Positions 1-8,916 of a DNA stretch of 64,000 nt are shown here, in pieces; within the stretch, counting starts at the first letter, position 1, and each line of letters opens with the position of its first letter. The DNA is from Melghirimyces profundicolus (lineage in GTDB: Bacteria > Bacillota > Bacilli > Thermoactinomycetales > DSM-45169), in contig NZ_QBKR01000016.1 of NCBI RefSeq assembly GCF_003054245.1, positions 1 through 64,000 on the forward strand. Reading direction: 5' to 3'. The notes under the pieces were generated by a model, which saw only the letters and a program-made list of their open reading frames with translations, had not been told where the DNA came from and made no database searches. Both the position numbers and the translations under genes were made by a program.

Positions 1-287
1 AAGTCTCGCCTGGGGTCGCTTCACTCCCGGTCTCGCTATGCACTCACAGAGCACAAGTCTCGCCTGGGGTCGCTTCACTCCCGGTCTCGCTATGCTGTCC
101 TGCAGAGATGGTGGCACTGTCCGCTCCGAATCATCCTGCTGCGGGCAGGGGCAAATTCCTGCGGATGCAACACAGAGAAGATTTTGCCCCTGAACGCCCT
201 TGCAGGCTGATTCTCCGCTGGGCAGGACAGCCTATTTCGGGTAAACGCTTCCCTTCTTCTGAGCCTGACTATAAATCACAACGTTTT
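1..287 (+). repeat. Dispersed TIR element, copy A (left part cut by window edge)
   Basis: Shares long near-identical blocks with the copies near 41.1, 50.1, 58.6 and 62.0 kb. It contains a 54-bp direct duplication (about 1-54 and 55-95) of the block beginning AAGTCTCGCCTGGGGTCG. A conserved stem follows, CAGGGGCAAA pairing with TTTGCCCCTG around 145-195. It ends with the shared right arm GGGTAAACGCTTCCC ... ATCACAACG near 240-285. Short ORFs inside it recur as similar peptides in other copies, which fits conserved DNA rather than a gene. The stretch 1-413 otherwise holds no gene that I can support. Confidence 0.85.
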
Positions 288-416
288 TGGGCTTTTCTGA
301 TTAAAAAGTAAATAGAACTTTATTGCATGAACCTCCATCCGAAGAACCCACACCCCCCCGTGTGGGACAACGTATTTTAAACTATCAACATGGCGAGGCA
401 GGAGTGGGAATAATTG

Positions 417-1163
417 GTGAAAAAGAGCAAATGGAAACAAGCCCGATTGCTGCGGAAGAGACGGGAGACCGCCAAATGTTTCCCCGAGACGGCCCCCTAC
501 AGCAAAGCCAACTTGAAGTCCTTTTTGAATCGGCATCCCGCGATCTACATCAAGCCGGACAGCGGGGGTCAGGGCAGAGGGATTTTCAGGGTCACCCGGG
601 TGTCCGGTAAGGGATACAGAATCGAAGGTGCACGTAAGAGGATCCATTGTAAGAACCTGGAGGACGTGCACCGAACCCTGTGGTCTTCCGTACAATACCG
701 CAACCATATAATCCAACAGGGGATACGCAGTGTGACTCCCCGGGGGTGTTCCTTTGACATCCGGGTGCATGTCCAAAGATTGGGGGGAGAATGGGTGATC
801 GGAGGGATGGTCGGTAAATTGGGGTCCGCCTCCGGGTTTGTCACCAACCGCCACCGGGGTGGACGCCCCGTATCGCTGAATGAACTTTTTGCAAACCACT
901 TGGGGTTGACAGGAAGGGAAGGCAGACGGGTCCGAAACCGGCTGAAACACCTTGCACGCGAAACCGCCAAGGCCATGAATCAGGGTTATCGCGGGTGGCC
1001 GGAATACGGGATTGATATCGGAATGAAACCGAATGGAACTCTCTGGGTGTTTGAAGCCAACATCACTCCGGGGATCGCCGTGTTTGCCGCCTTGAAGGAT
1101 CAACGACCTTACCGCGGGATTCTCCGAAACCGCCGGCTTCGGAGGCAGAAGAACAGCGTTTAG
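417..1163 (+). CDS. YheC/YheD-like ATP-grasp protein (spore-coat associated family)
   Basis: A protein of about 248 residues resembling the C-terminal ATP-grasp part of the YheC/YheD family, which in bacilli is associated with endospore coats. Visible ATP-grasp features are YIKPDSGGQGRGIFRV (near residue 45), SFDIRVHVQ (near 118) and VFEANITPGI near the C-terminus. It is shorter than many family members, which carry an extra N-terminal domain. TTG at 414 and GTG at 417 are both possible starts. I prefer GTG 417 because of the upstream AGGAG-like site. It lies directly downstream of repeat copy A. The substrate of this family is unknown, so only the fold is assigned with confidence. Confidence 0.8.
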   Translation: MKKSKWKQARLLRKRRETAKCFPETAPYSKANLKSFLNRHPAIYIKPDSGGQGRGIFRVTRVSGKGYRIEGARKRIHCKNLEDVHRTLWSSVQYRNHIIQQGIRSVTPRGCSFDIRVHVQRLGGEWVIGGMVGKLGSASGFVTNRHRGGRPVSLNELFANHLGLTGREGRRVRNRLKHLARETAKAMNQGYRGWPEYGIDIGMKPNGTLWVFEANITPGIAVFAALKDQRPYRGILRNRRLRRQKNSV

Positions 1164-1195
1164 ATCGCAGAGGACGGAAGCGAGGAGGTTCGAGG

Positions 1196-2437
1196 GTGAA
1201 GAAACGCTGGATGATTTGTGACGGTTGTTCCCGCACGTTTCCCTTCCGCTATGACGGGGGGATTTGCGTGTGTGGAGGGGTTCTTTTGGTTCAATACGAC
1301 CTCGAAGAGATCAAGCACAGCCGAATCCGGGAGAGCTGGAGAGAACGGCCCGCCACGATGTGGAGGTACCACGAACTGTTGCCCGTTGCCGGGACGGAAC
1401 ACATCATCTCCCTGGGCGAAGGTGGAACGCCGTTGATCCGGCTGGAGAGATGGGAGAAAAAACTGGATTTGGACCGCGTTTGGTTGAAGAGGGAGGAACA
1501 GAATCCCACCGGCAGTTTCAAAGCCCGGGGGTTTTCCGCAGCCCTTTCCCTCCTGCGTGAGCGCGGGGAGACACAGGTTGCTGTCAATTCCAACGGCAAC
1601 GCTGCTTCGGCCATGGCTGCCTATGCCGCCCGTGCCGGGATGGAAGCCTATGTTTTCGTTCCCCGGGATTGTCCCGGCATGATCCTGGAAGAGCTGGTGC
1701 AATACGGGGCCCGTGCCTGTCTCGTGGACGGTTTGATTCACGACGCCGGCAAGGTGGTTGAGGACGGAAAAGAAGAAATGGGATGGGTGAATGTCGGCAC
1801 AGCCAAGGAACCGGGCAGAGTGGAAGGGAAAAAGACCATGGGGCTGGAACTGGCGGAGCAGCTGGGTTGGGAAATGCCGGATGCGGTGATTTATCCCACC
1901 GGAGGCGGTTCCGGGTTGATCGGAATCTGGAAAGCCTTCACCGAGTTGAAAGAATTGGGATGTGTGAGCGGCGACCTCCCCCGTTTTATCACCGTGCAGG
2001 AGGTGGGTTGCACACCCATTGTGGATTCGATCCGTTCCGGTGCGGAGAAAATCCGTCCCTACGGGGCCACCACCTCCCGCCCGACCGGGGTCCGCGTCCC
2101 CCGTCCGCCCGCCGGTGAACTCATCCTGTCGATCATCCGGAATACCGGAGGAACGGCGGTGGCCGTGACCGCCGAGGAAATCGCCGAGTCGGGGAAAATG
2201 CTCGGGCAAGAAGGAATCTCGGCTTCTCCGGAAGGTTCCGCTGTCTGGGCCGGCCTTCTCCGTCTGGTTGAGTCGGGGGAGATTGGAACAGGGGAACGGG
2301 TCGCCCTGTTCAACACCGCTCACTCTCTCAAGTACCTGCCCTGGAAAGCGGCCGCCACCATTCCGGAAATCCGGTCTTATGATGAATACCGTGCGTTGAG
2401 AGACGTGGATCACGCGAAGCCAGAAGAATCCTCCTAA
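1196..2437 (+). CDS. Threonine synthase-like PLP enzyme
   Basis: 413 residues, fold type II PLP enzyme of the threonine synthase family, which converts O-phosphohomoserine to threonine. A zinc-ribbon-like N-terminus has CxxC at residues 8-11 and CxC at 24-26. The PLP lysine is in NPTGSFKARGF (about K109). A glycine-rich phosphate-binding loop, TGGGSGLIG, lies near residue 235. The GTG start follows AGGAGG with good spacing. It starts 33 bp after the YheC/D-like gene, but the two have no obvious functional link. It is not next to hom or thrB, so it may be a paralogue of the main thrC. A terminator overlaps its stop codon. Confidence 0.8.
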   Translation: MKKRWMICDGCSRTFPFRYDGGICVCGGVLLVQYDLEEIKHSRIRESWRERPATMWRYHELLPVAGTEHIISLGEGGTPLIRLERWEKKLDLDRVWLKREEQNPTGSFKARGFSAALSLLRERGETQVAVNSNGNAASAMAAYAARAGMEAYVFVPRDCPGMILEELVQYGARACLVDGLIHDAGKVVEDGKEEMGWVNVGTAKEPGRVEGKKTMGLELAEQLGWEMPDAVIYPTGGGSGLIGIWKAFTELKELGCVSGDLPRFITVQEVGCTPIVDSIRSGAEKIRPYGATTSRPTGVRVPRPPAGELILSIIRNTGGTAVAVTAEEIAESGKMLGQEGISASPEGSAVWAGLLRLVESGEIGTGERVALFNTAHSLKYLPWKAAATIPEIRSYDEYRALRDVDHAKPEESS

Positions 2438-2471
2438 GGGGGATTCTTCGGGCTTCCGAAAACAACTTTTT
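2416..2471 (+). terminator. Rho-independent terminator of the threonine-synthase-like gene
   Basis: An inverted repeat GAAGCC.GAAGAATCC ... GGATTCTTC.GGCTTC spans the stop codon at 2435-2437 and is followed by a T-rich tract about 10 bp further on. Confidence 0.8.
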
Positions 2472-2651
2472 TCCATTAAAAAAGGTGACGTCTCCCCACT
2501 ACCGCCGCTTCATAAAGATCCATGGTGATCCCCCCGATCCAGGAGGAGTTGGGTCACTTCCCGTGCTCATGATGAAGCGTTTCTTTTCAAGGCTTTATCG
2601 GAAACCAACCTGGATTTCTTTCGGAACCATATGAAAATGAAAAATACGGAT

Positions 2652-2681
2652 TTGGGAAGATAGAGCATCTTGTTGTAAAAT
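2652..2681 (+). promoter_or_regulatory. Candidate sigma-A promoter for nos
   Basis: TTGGGA (2652-2657), an 18-bp gap and TAAAAT (2676-2681) lie about 45 bp upstream of the nos start. The match is moderate and no operator is visible. Confidence 0.4.
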
Positions 2682-2728
2682 ATCCGAGAAGAAATCATTG
2701 TTGGTATGAATACCTCAGGAGGCCTTGA

Positions 2729-3829
2729 ATGGGAAACGTATATTGCCCGGAAGTGGACCTGTTTCAAGAGGCTCGGGACTTTATCCATACTTGTTACGAC
2801 GAATTGGGGAGAGCCAAGGAGGAAGCGGATGACCGGTTATGGGAGATCAGAAAAGAAATCGAAGAGACGGGAACCTATCGACATACCTTCGAAGAACTGG
2901 AGCACGGGGCAAAAATGGCTTGGAGAAACAGCAACCGATGCATCGGTCGTCTGTTTTGGAATTCTCTGAAGGTGTTTGATGCCAGAAATCTTGAAAGCGA
3001 GGAAGAGATCTTCCATTCCCTGTGCCATCATATTGAATATGCGACCAACCAGGGCAGGATCCGGCCGACCATTACGGTATTCAAGCCGAAAACCGGCGAG
3101 GGCCGGCAGGTGCGGATCTGGAACCACCAATTAATCCGTTACGCCGGCTACGAAACGGAGAATGATGTCATCGGGGATCCCGACTCCATCCGTTTCACCC
3201 AAGTGTGTGAGGCCTTGGGGTGGACGGGGGAAAGGACCGACTTTGACCTGTTGCCCCTCGTGATTCAAGTGAACGACCGGCCCCCCAAGTGGTTTGAAAT
3301 CCCGAAGGAAATCGTCATGGAGGTTCCGATCCGGCATCCGGAATTTGAGTGGTTTGATGAGTTGAACGTGGTGTGGTACGCGGTGCCGATCATATCCGAT
3401 ATGCGGCTGGAAATCGGCGGGATTGACTACCTCGCGGCTCCCTTCAACGGGTGGTATATGGAAACGGAAATCGGGGCTCGCAATTTGGCGGATACTTATC
3501 GATACAACCTTCTGCCGATCGTTGCTTCCTATATGGGCCTTGATACCAACAGCCATTCCACTCTGTGGAAAGACAAAGCGCTGATCGAGCTGAACATCGC
3601 CGTTCTGCATTCATTTAAAAAAGCGGGGGTGAGTATCGTTGATCACCATACCGCCGCCCAGCAATTCAAACATTTCGAGAGGAAAGAGAAAGAACAGGAG
3701 CGGGCGGTGACGGGTGACTGGACTTGGCTGATTCCCCCCGTCTCTCCGGCGACCACTCATATTTTTCACAAACCATATGAAAACCGGATCGTCACCCCCA
3801 ATTATTTTTATCAAAAAAAGCCGTATTAA
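2729..3829 (+). CDS. nos: Bacterial nitric oxide synthase, oxygenase domain
   Basis: 366 residues, the normal length for reductase-less bacterial NOS. It oxidises L-arginine to NO and citrulline at a cytoplasmic heme, using borrowed flavodoxin-type reductases. The proximal heme ligand is Cys71 in [10 protein letters not shown]. The arginine-binding glutamate lies in [14 protein letters not shown] (about residue 245). The C-terminal pterin and dimer region (WIPPVSP-like, here WLIPPVSP) is present. The ATG start follows AGGAGG-like CAGGAGGCC. It is monocistronic, with its own promoter and a following hairpin. In bacilli the family protects against oxidative stress; here the role is inferred from the family. 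Confidence 0.95.
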   Translation: MGNVYCPEVDLFQEARDFIHTCYDELGRAKEEADDRLWEIRKEIEETGTYRHTFEELEHGAKMAWRNSNRCIGRLFWNSLKVFDARNLESEEEIFHSLCHHIEYATNQGRIRPTITVFKPKTGEGRQVRIWNHQLIRYAGYETENDVIGDPDSIRFTQVCEALGWTGERTDFDLLPLVIQVNDRPPKWFEIPKEIVMEVPIRHPEFEWFDELNVVWYAVPIISDMRLEIGGIDYLAAPFNGWYMETEIGARNLADTYRYNLLPIVASYMGLDTNSHSTLWKDKALIELNIAVLHSFKKAGVSIVDHHTAAQQFKHFERKEKEQERAVTGDWTWLIPPVSPATTHIFHKPYENRIVTPNYFYQKKPY

Positions 3830-3833
3830 GCTG

Positions 3834-3875
3834 AAACACCCGGAACCGACAGGGAAGAGGTTTCGGGTGTTGTCC
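3834..3875 (+). terminator. Hairpin after nos
   Basis: ACACCCGGAA pairs with TTTCGGGTGT directly after the nos stop. The T-tract is weak, so termination is likely but not certain. Confidence 0.5.
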
Positions 3876-3885
3876 TGTTATAAAA

Positions 3886-3908
3886 CAAAAAGAGCCTCCG
3901 GCGGAGGC
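3886..3908 (-). terminator. Terminator for the 43-residue minus-strand gene
   Basis: GCCTCCG/CGGAGGC stem. Read on the minus strand it is followed by CTTTTTGTTTT, as expected for a terminator of the gene at 3964-4095. Confidence 0.65.
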
Positions 3909-3963
3909 GAAAGAAGAGTATGAATGATGGAAAAGGAGTGAGTGGACTGAAAATGAGGGACAT

Positions 3964-4095
3964 TTAAGCGTACGAGTTGTCGATTTGCCGCTTGATCCAG
4001 TGGCTGGAGCAGCATTCGTTCAGCATGGCGTCCCGATCTTCCATGTCGTTCCCGCAAACGGGACATTGCTCCCGGTTGTGAGTTTGGGTGTGCAT
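3964..4095 (-). CDS. 43-residue Cys-rich microprotein, putative zinc finger
   Basis: Minus-strand reading from ATG at 4095 gives 43 residues beginning MHTQTHNREQCPVCGND, then ...NECCSSHWIKRQID... The CPVCG and ECC..H groups could bind one zinc. A strong ribosome site (GGGAGGGATACCG before ATG) and a dedicated downstream terminator support translation. I do not recognise the family. Small treble-clef or zinc-ribbon proteins of this kind in Bacillales are mostly uncharacterised. A longer overlapping minus-strand frame looks like a shadow. Confidence 0.65.
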   Translation of the reverse strand: MHTQTHNREQCPVCGNDMEDRDAMLNECCSSHWIKRQIDNSYA

Positions 4096-4312
4096 CGGTA
4101 TCCCTCCCGAACAGGTTGATCACATTATACTATAACAGATTATGAAAAGTAAACCCCTGTGTTACAACAACATCAAAAAATGGGCTTCTCTTTTCCGTTT
4201 TTTGTATTACAACAACCGTTGGGGTTGTGGAATCCTTCACAACCCGATCGCATCAGGGGACAGAGAATGGAAAGATTCAAAAACCGATTGATTGCCTTTT
4301 CACAATCCGCCC

Positions 4313-4341
4313 TTGACATTTGTCGGATCATGCAATAGAAT
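4313..4341 (+). promoter_or_regulatory. Promoter of the hisS-aspS operon
   Basis: TTGACA (4313-4318), a 17-bp gap and TAGAAT (4336-4341). This is a near-consensus sigma-A promoter placed immediately before the T-box leader. Confidence 0.8.
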
Positions 4342-4344
4342 TCT

Positions 4345-4648
4345 GAGTCAACAATAACTTTTCGCCATACTTCAACCGATGATGGGAACAGTAACCGGAA
4401 ACCGGGCAGCCAGAGAGGAAGTGCCGATGGCTGCGAGCGCTTCTCTGCCGCGGATCGGCGAACGACACCCGGAGGTTCCGGACCGAACTCCCGTTTCGGG
4501 ACAGTAGATTCGGACGGCAACCGGACGATACCCGGTGCGAGCGGGAAGCGGATCGATCCGCTTTCAAGCAAGGGTGGCACCGCGGGAAGATGTGAAGCGA
4601 ACCAATCTCTCGTCCCTGACAACCGGGTCAGTGGCGGGAGATTTTTTA
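4345..4648 (+). promoter_or_regulatory. T-box leader controlling hisS-aspS
   Basis: The T-box core AGGGTGGCACCGCG is at 4571-4584. It is followed by a terminator stem (AATCTCTCG.CCCTGAC with GTCAG.GGCGGGAGATTTTTT, 4604-4648) that competes with the antiterminator. Uncharged tRNA should promote read-through. The specifier codon could not be assigned by eye; His or Asp is expected from the downstream genes. Confidence 0.9.
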
Positions 4649-4676
4649 TATTACGGACCATAAGGAGGCGGGAATC

Positions 4677-5939
4677 GTGAAATTTCGCATTCCCCGGGGG
4701 ACAGCGGATCTTTTGCCCGGCCAGGTGGAAAAGTGGCAGTACGTGGAGGAGAAAGCGAGGGAGCTGTGCCGTCGTTACCATTTCTCCGAAGTTCGCACCC
4801 CCCTGTTCGAACAGACGGAGCTCTTTCAACGCGGGGTGGGAGAGACCACGGATATTGTGGAGAAAGAGATGTACACCTTCGAAGACCGGGGGGGACGCAA
4901 ACTGACCCTTCGGCCGGAGGGGACGGCCTCCGTGGTTCGCTCCTTCGTCGAAAACAAAATGTACGCCGAACCGCAGCCAACCAAGCTGTACTACATCGGT
5001 CCCATGTTCCGCTATGAACGGCCCCAGGCGGGCCGTCAGCGGCAGTTTCACCAGTACGGGGTGGAAGTGTTCGGGACTCTTGAACCCAGCGTGGATGCCG
5101 AGATCATCGACCTGGGTTACCGTTTTTACACCTCTGTGGGTCTGACCGACGTCCAGGTGGAACTGAACAGTGTCGGATGCCCGCAATGCCGTCCGGAACA
5201 CCGGGCGGCGCTGGTGGATTACCTGACGCCCCGCAAGGAAGAGCTTTGCAAGGATTGTCTTTCCCGTCTGGACCGAAACCCGATGCGGATCCTGGATTGC
5301 AAGAATGAAAGTTGCCGCCGGTTGACAGAAGAGGCACCGAAAATGATCGACTATCTCTGTCACGATTGCGGCCCCCACTTTGAAGCGGTGCAGGAAAACC
5401 TGAAGCTCTTGGAGGTCCCCTTCCGGATCGACACCCGGATGGTGCGGGGACTGGATTACTACACCCAGACCGCCTTTGAATATGTCCTGAAGGGGAAAGG
5501 AGGAGGTTCCCTCGGCGGCGGCGGCCGGTATAACGGCCTCGTGGAAGAAGTGGGAGGGCCTGATATGCCCGGAGTCGGGTTTGCCGTGGGACTGGAACGG
5601 GTCATCCTGGCCCTGGACGAAAAGGGAGTGGAACTTCCGCTTCAACAGGGAGTGGACTGTTTCCTTATCACCCTGGGAGCGGAAGCAAAAAAGCAGGGGG
5701 TCACCCTGTTGAGAAAACTGCGTGACGCGGGGCTTTCAGCGGAGCGGGATACCATGGACCGGAAGATGAAGGGGCAGATGAAGGCAGCGGACCGCCTCAA
5801 AGCCTCTTTTGTGGCCATCTTGGGTGAAAATGAATTAAAGGAAAACCGGATCGGGGTCAAAAACATGGCCACCGGTCATCAGGAGACCATCTGTCTGGAC
5901 AAACTGGTGGACTATATCCGGGAAGCGAGAAAAAGCTGA
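4677..5939 (+). CDS. hisS: Histidyl-tRNA synthetase
   Basis: 420 residues, class II synthetase of normal bacterial length that charges tRNA-His. Visible motifs are [13 protein letters not shown], motif-2 region [17 protein letters not shown], the histidine-specific [11 protein letters not shown] (near 262) and [14 protein letters not shown]-terminal anticodon-binding domain follows. The GTG start is preceded by AAGGAGG. It is the first gene after the T-box and is co-transcribed with aspS 20 bp downstream, as in bacilli. Confidence 0.97.
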   Translation: MKFRIPRGTADLLPGQVEKWQYVEEKARELCRRYHFSEVRTPLFEQTELFQRGVGETTDIVEKEMYTFEDRGGRKLTLRPEGTASVVRSFVENKMYAEPQPTKLYYIGPMFRYERPQAGRQRQFHQYGVEVFGTLEPSVDAEIIDLGYRFYTSVGLTDVQVELNSVGCPQCRPEHRAALVDYLTPRKEELCKDCLSRLDRNPMRILDCKNESCRRLTEEAPKMIDYLCHDCGPHFEAVQENLKLLEVPFRIDTRMVRGLDYYTQTAFEYVLKGKGGGSLGGGGRYNGLVEEVGGPDMPGVGFAVGLERVILALDEKGVELPLQQGVDCFLITLGAEAKKQGVTLLRKLRDAGLSAERDTMDRKMKGQMKAADRLKASFVAILGENELKENRIGVKNMATGHQETICLDKLVDYIREARKS

Positions 5940-5959
5940 CAGAAAGGAAGAGGATCGGC

Positions 5960-7738
5960 ATGGAATCAAACCATCGAAGTCATTTCTGCGGCGAGCTGAC
6001 CCAAGCGCAGGTGGGGGAAAAGGTTGTACTGAACGGCTGGGTCCAGAGACGGAGGGATCTCGGCGGATTGATTTTCCTGGATCTCAGGGACCGCTCCGGG
6101 ACGGTGCAGGTTGTCTGTAATCCCGAAGTCTCCCCCGCCGCCGCCGAATCCGCGGATCAGGTCCGGGGTCAGTATGTCCTGGCCGTGGAGGGGGAAGTGG
6201 TGGCCCGGGCCCCGGAAACCGTCAACCCGAAGATGAAAACGGGGGAGATCGAGGTTCAGGCTTTCCATGTGGAAATTCTGAATCCGTCCAAGACCCCGCC
6301 CTTCATGTTGACAGATGATACTGACGTGGAGGAAAACACCCGTTTAAAATACCGATATTTGGACCTCAGAAGGCCGGTCATGCAGAACACCCTGAAGCTT
6401 CGGCATCGGGCCATGCAGTCGGTGCGTCGTTTTCTCGATGAACGGGGATTTATTGAGGTGGAGACCCCGATGCTCACCAAGAGCACGCCGGAGGGCGCCC
6501 GGGATTATCTGGTGCCGAGCCGGGTCCATGAAGGGGAGTTCTACGCCCTGCCCCAATCCCCCCAGATCTTCAAACAGTTGTTGATGGTGGCCGGAATGGA
6601 ACGGTATTTCCAAATCGTCCGCTGTTTCCGGGATGAGGACCTCCGGGCGGACCGCCAACCGGAATTCACCCAAATCGACATTGAAACTTCCTTCCTGGAT
6701 ACGGAAGCGCTGCTTACGATGATGGAGGAAATGGTGGCCACCCTGTTCAGGGAAACCATCGGGGTGGAGGTGGAACGGCCCTTTCCCCGCATTCCGTACC
6801 GGGAGGCGATGGAACGTTTCGGATCCGACAAACCGGATCTCCGGTTTGGGATGGAATTGGTGGACCTTTCGGAAATCCTTAGGGAAAGCTCCTTCCGGGT
6901 ATTTACGTCCGCGTTGGAAGCCGGCGGCCGGGTGAAAGCGATCAACGTCAAAGGCCAGGCCGGGTGGAGCCGTAAAGTGATCGACGGCTGGAATGAGACA
7001 GCCCGGGAGCTGGGGGCCAAAGGATTGGCCTGGTTGGCTGTCAGGGAAGAAGGGACGGCAGGTCCCGTTGCCAAATTTCTCTCCGAACAGGAATGGCATG
7101 ACATCATGAAAGCCACGGAGGCGGAAACCGGAGATCTCCTCTTCTTCATCGCCGATCAACCCCGGGTGGCAGCGGAGGTGCTGGGTGAATTGCGCGTCCG
7201 GCTGGCCAAAGAACTGGGGCGGATCCCCGAAGGAGTGTACCGGTTTGCCTGGGTGACCGAGTTTCCCCTTCTCTCCTATGACGAGGAAGAGGGGCGGTAT
7301 TATGCGGAGCACCATCCCTTCACCAGCCCGGTGGAGGAAGACATTCCCCTGTTGAAAACCGATCCTTCCCGGGTCCGGGCCCAGGCCTACGATATGGTGC
7401 TCAACGGTTATGAAATCGGCGGGGGAAGTCGGCGCATCCACCGACGGGAAGTGCAGGAAGCGATGTTTGAAGCCCTCGGTTTCTCCATGGAGGAAGCCAG
7501 GGAGCAATTCGGTTTTATGTTGGAAGCCTTCGAGTATGGGGCGCCTCCCCATGGAGGAGTGGCCTTTGGATTTGACCGGATCGTGATGCTGTTGGCGGGG
7601 CGGAACAACCTGCGGGATACCATCGCTTTCCCCAAAACCGCCAGTGCCGCCTGCCTGATGACCGGCGCCCCCTCCCCCGTTTCGGATCGGCAGCTGGAGG
7701 AGCTCCACATTTCCAGAAGGAAAGGGAATTCGTCATAA
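5960..7738 (+). CDS. aspS: Aspartyl-tRNA synthetase
   Basis: 592 residues, bacterial-type AspRS with an N-terminal OB-fold anticodon domain, a class II core and the bacterial GAD insertion. Motif 2 is in [16 protein letters not shown] and motif 3 in [16 protein letters not shown]. It is second in the T-box-controlled operon. From sequence I cannot tell whether the enzyme is discriminating (Asp only) or non-discriminating. A 6S RNA gene follows on the same strand. Confidence 0.97.
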   Translation: MESNHRSHFCGELTQAQVGEKVVLNGWVQRRRDLGGLIFLDLRDRSGTVQVVCNPEVSPAAAESADQVRGQYVLAVEGEVVARAPETVNPKMKTGEIEVQAFHVEILNPSKTPPFMLTDDTDVEENTRLKYRYLDLRRPVMQNTLKLRHRAMQSVRRFLDERGFIEVETPMLTKSTPEGARDYLVPSRVHEGEFYALPQSPQIFKQLLMVAGMERYFQIVRCFRDEDLRADRQPEFTQIDIETSFLDTEALLTMMEEMVATLFRETIGVEVERPFPRIPYREAMERFGSDKPDLRFGMELVDLSEILRESSFRVFTSALEAGGRVKAINVKGQAGWSRKVIDGWNETARELGAKGLAWLAVREEGTAGPVAKFLSEQEWHDIMKATEAETGDLLFFIADQPRVAAEVLGELRVRLAKELGRIPEGVYRFAWVTEFPLLSYDEEEGRYYAEHHPFTSPVEEDIPLLKTDPSRVRAQAYDMVLNGYEIGGGSRRIHRREVQEAMFEALGFSMEEAREQFGFMLEAFEYGAPPHGGVAFGFDRIVMLLAGRNNLRDTIAFPKTASAACLMTGAPSPVSDRQLEELHISRRKGNSS

Positions 7739-7815
7739 AAGTAAGAAAAAAGGGGTTCAGACACAAACTTCCGCTTGATCATCCATCGAAGCATGTGGTA
7801 ACATAAAATCACAAA

Positions 7816-8002
7816 AAGAGCCCTGAGATGTGCGTGAAATACCGACAGTTTTGAGCCAACACCATCACAAAGGGAGCCTGGTGGTCACCTGTGAGCGCGA
7901 ATGCCTGAAAAAGGACTCGTTAACACAGGTGCAGGGCACCCACCTGCCGAGAGCAGGTTCAAAACTTAGGGAGCCACGGCATAATGGGGCTCTTATTTTT
8001 TT
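7816..8002 (+). ncRNA. ssrS: 6S RNA
   Basis: A transcript of about 185 nt whose ends form a closing stem (AAGAGCCC at 7816-7823 with GGGGCTCTT at 7986-7994) followed by a T-run. The inner sequence has the family look: CCCTGAGATGTG on the 5' side, a long imperfect hairpin, and GGGAGCCACGGCATAATGG on the 3' side. 6S RNA binds sigma-A RNA polymerase and mimics an open promoter. The position after aspS matches bsrA of Bacillus subtilis. Confidence 0.88.
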
Positions 8003-8206
8003 GTGATTTTATGATGAATGATTATGATGAATGTTAATTTTTCATTTTTTGGTGGCGAGAACGGGCACCCCATAAACCCTCGAGTACTGTGAATAATACA
8101 AGAACAACACCTTGACAGGATCCGGGTGGAGGGAGAATCCCGGACGCGGGAATATAAACTCGGGTGAATCGACAGACTTGAGACCGGACGGCAGGAGATG
8201 AACGGC

Positions 8207-8797
8207 ATGAAAATCGGCGTGGATATCGACGGAACGATCAAAAACACCCAGGAGGCGGCGGTTCGCTGTTTTAATGAAGAACTCGACCGGACGGTTCGAT
8301 GTGAAGACGTGTCCGATTTCCACCTGGACCGGGCCTTCGGGTTGACCCGGCAGGAAGGTCGGAAACTGTGGCGGAAGCTGGAGGCCCGGATCTACTCCCT
8401 GGCCGTTCCTCTGGAAAACGCCGCACCGGTCCTGCGGGACCTGAAAGACAAAGGACATCAAATCTTTTTCATTACCGCCCGTCCGGGGATCCCACGGGTC
8501 GTCCGGGTTACAAAGGACTGGCTGGTTAAACACGGCTTTCCCTATGACGGGGAAAACCTCTTCATGAATTCCCGCGACAAGGCAAAGGTGGCCAAAAAGC
8601 TCGGGGTGGAGCTGTTTTTCGAAGACGCTCCCCAGCACCTGGACCGGTTGATGGAAGCAGGGGTGCCCACCGTGGTGATGGATGCGGTCTACAACCGGCA
8701 CTACGAAGGCCTGCCCCGGATCACCCGCTGGGAAGAAGCGTATGAATGGGTGGAACGTCGGGAAAAGGAACCGGCGGAAAAATCCAGGGGTCCGTGA
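8207..8797 (+). CDS. HAD-family 5'-nucleotidase-like protein
   Basis: About 196 residues, similar to the 5'(3')-deoxyribonucleotidase / YqfW-type HAD group. The catalytic motif I is GVDIDGT (Asp nucleophile and acid/base Asp). Motif II is FFITARP and the motif IV-like acidic pair is FFEDAP. An ATG at 8198 sits on top of the GGCAGGAG ribosome site, so ATG 8207 with normal spacing is the better start. It is a cytoplasmic phosphatase, probably on nucleotides; the exact substrate is unknown. It stands alone and faces rarA across a bidirectional terminator. Confidence 0.8.
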   Translation: MKIGVDIDGTIKNTQEAAVRCFNEELDRTVRCEDVSDFHLDRAFGLTRQEGRKLWRKLEARIYSLAVPLENAAPVLRDLKDKGHQIFFITARPGIPRVVRVTKDWLVKHGFPYDGENLFMNSRDKAKVAKKLGVELFFEDAPQHLDRLMEAGVPTVVMDAVYNRHYEGLPRITRWEEAYEWVERREKEPAEKSRGP

Positions 8798-8875
8798 ACG
8801 GTGGAGATCGATTGCGGGGAAAACCCGCTTAAATGCATGGCGGGCGGGTGCAGATGCCGCCCGGAAGGGGGGTAT

Positions 8876-8910
8876 AACAACCCCGCCACTCCCGGTGGCG
8901 GGGTTGTTTT
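8876..8910. terminator. Bidirectional terminator between the HAD gene and rarA
   Basis: AACAACCCCGCCAC pairs with GTGGCGGGGTTGTT around a TCCCG loop. There is a T-run on the plus side and a reasonable one on the minus side, so it serves both convergent genes. Confidence 0.85.
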
Positions 8911-8916
8911 GACTGT

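Noticed and set aside
1-100. CRISPR-like direct repeats at the left edge
   Set aside because: Only two adjacent 54-bp units without spacers of even size, and no cas genes; the block recurs singly in other element copies.
108-311. Short ORF with a peptide resembling ORFs at 41187-41405 and 58553-58882
   Set aside because: The similar peptides (GRGK..RMQHRE.FAPERPC) come from the conserved repeat DNA. Reading frames differ in ends between copies and have no ribosome sites.
6344-7708. 454-codon minus-strand ORF
   Set aside because: Complete overlap with aspS, which has all synthetase motifs.
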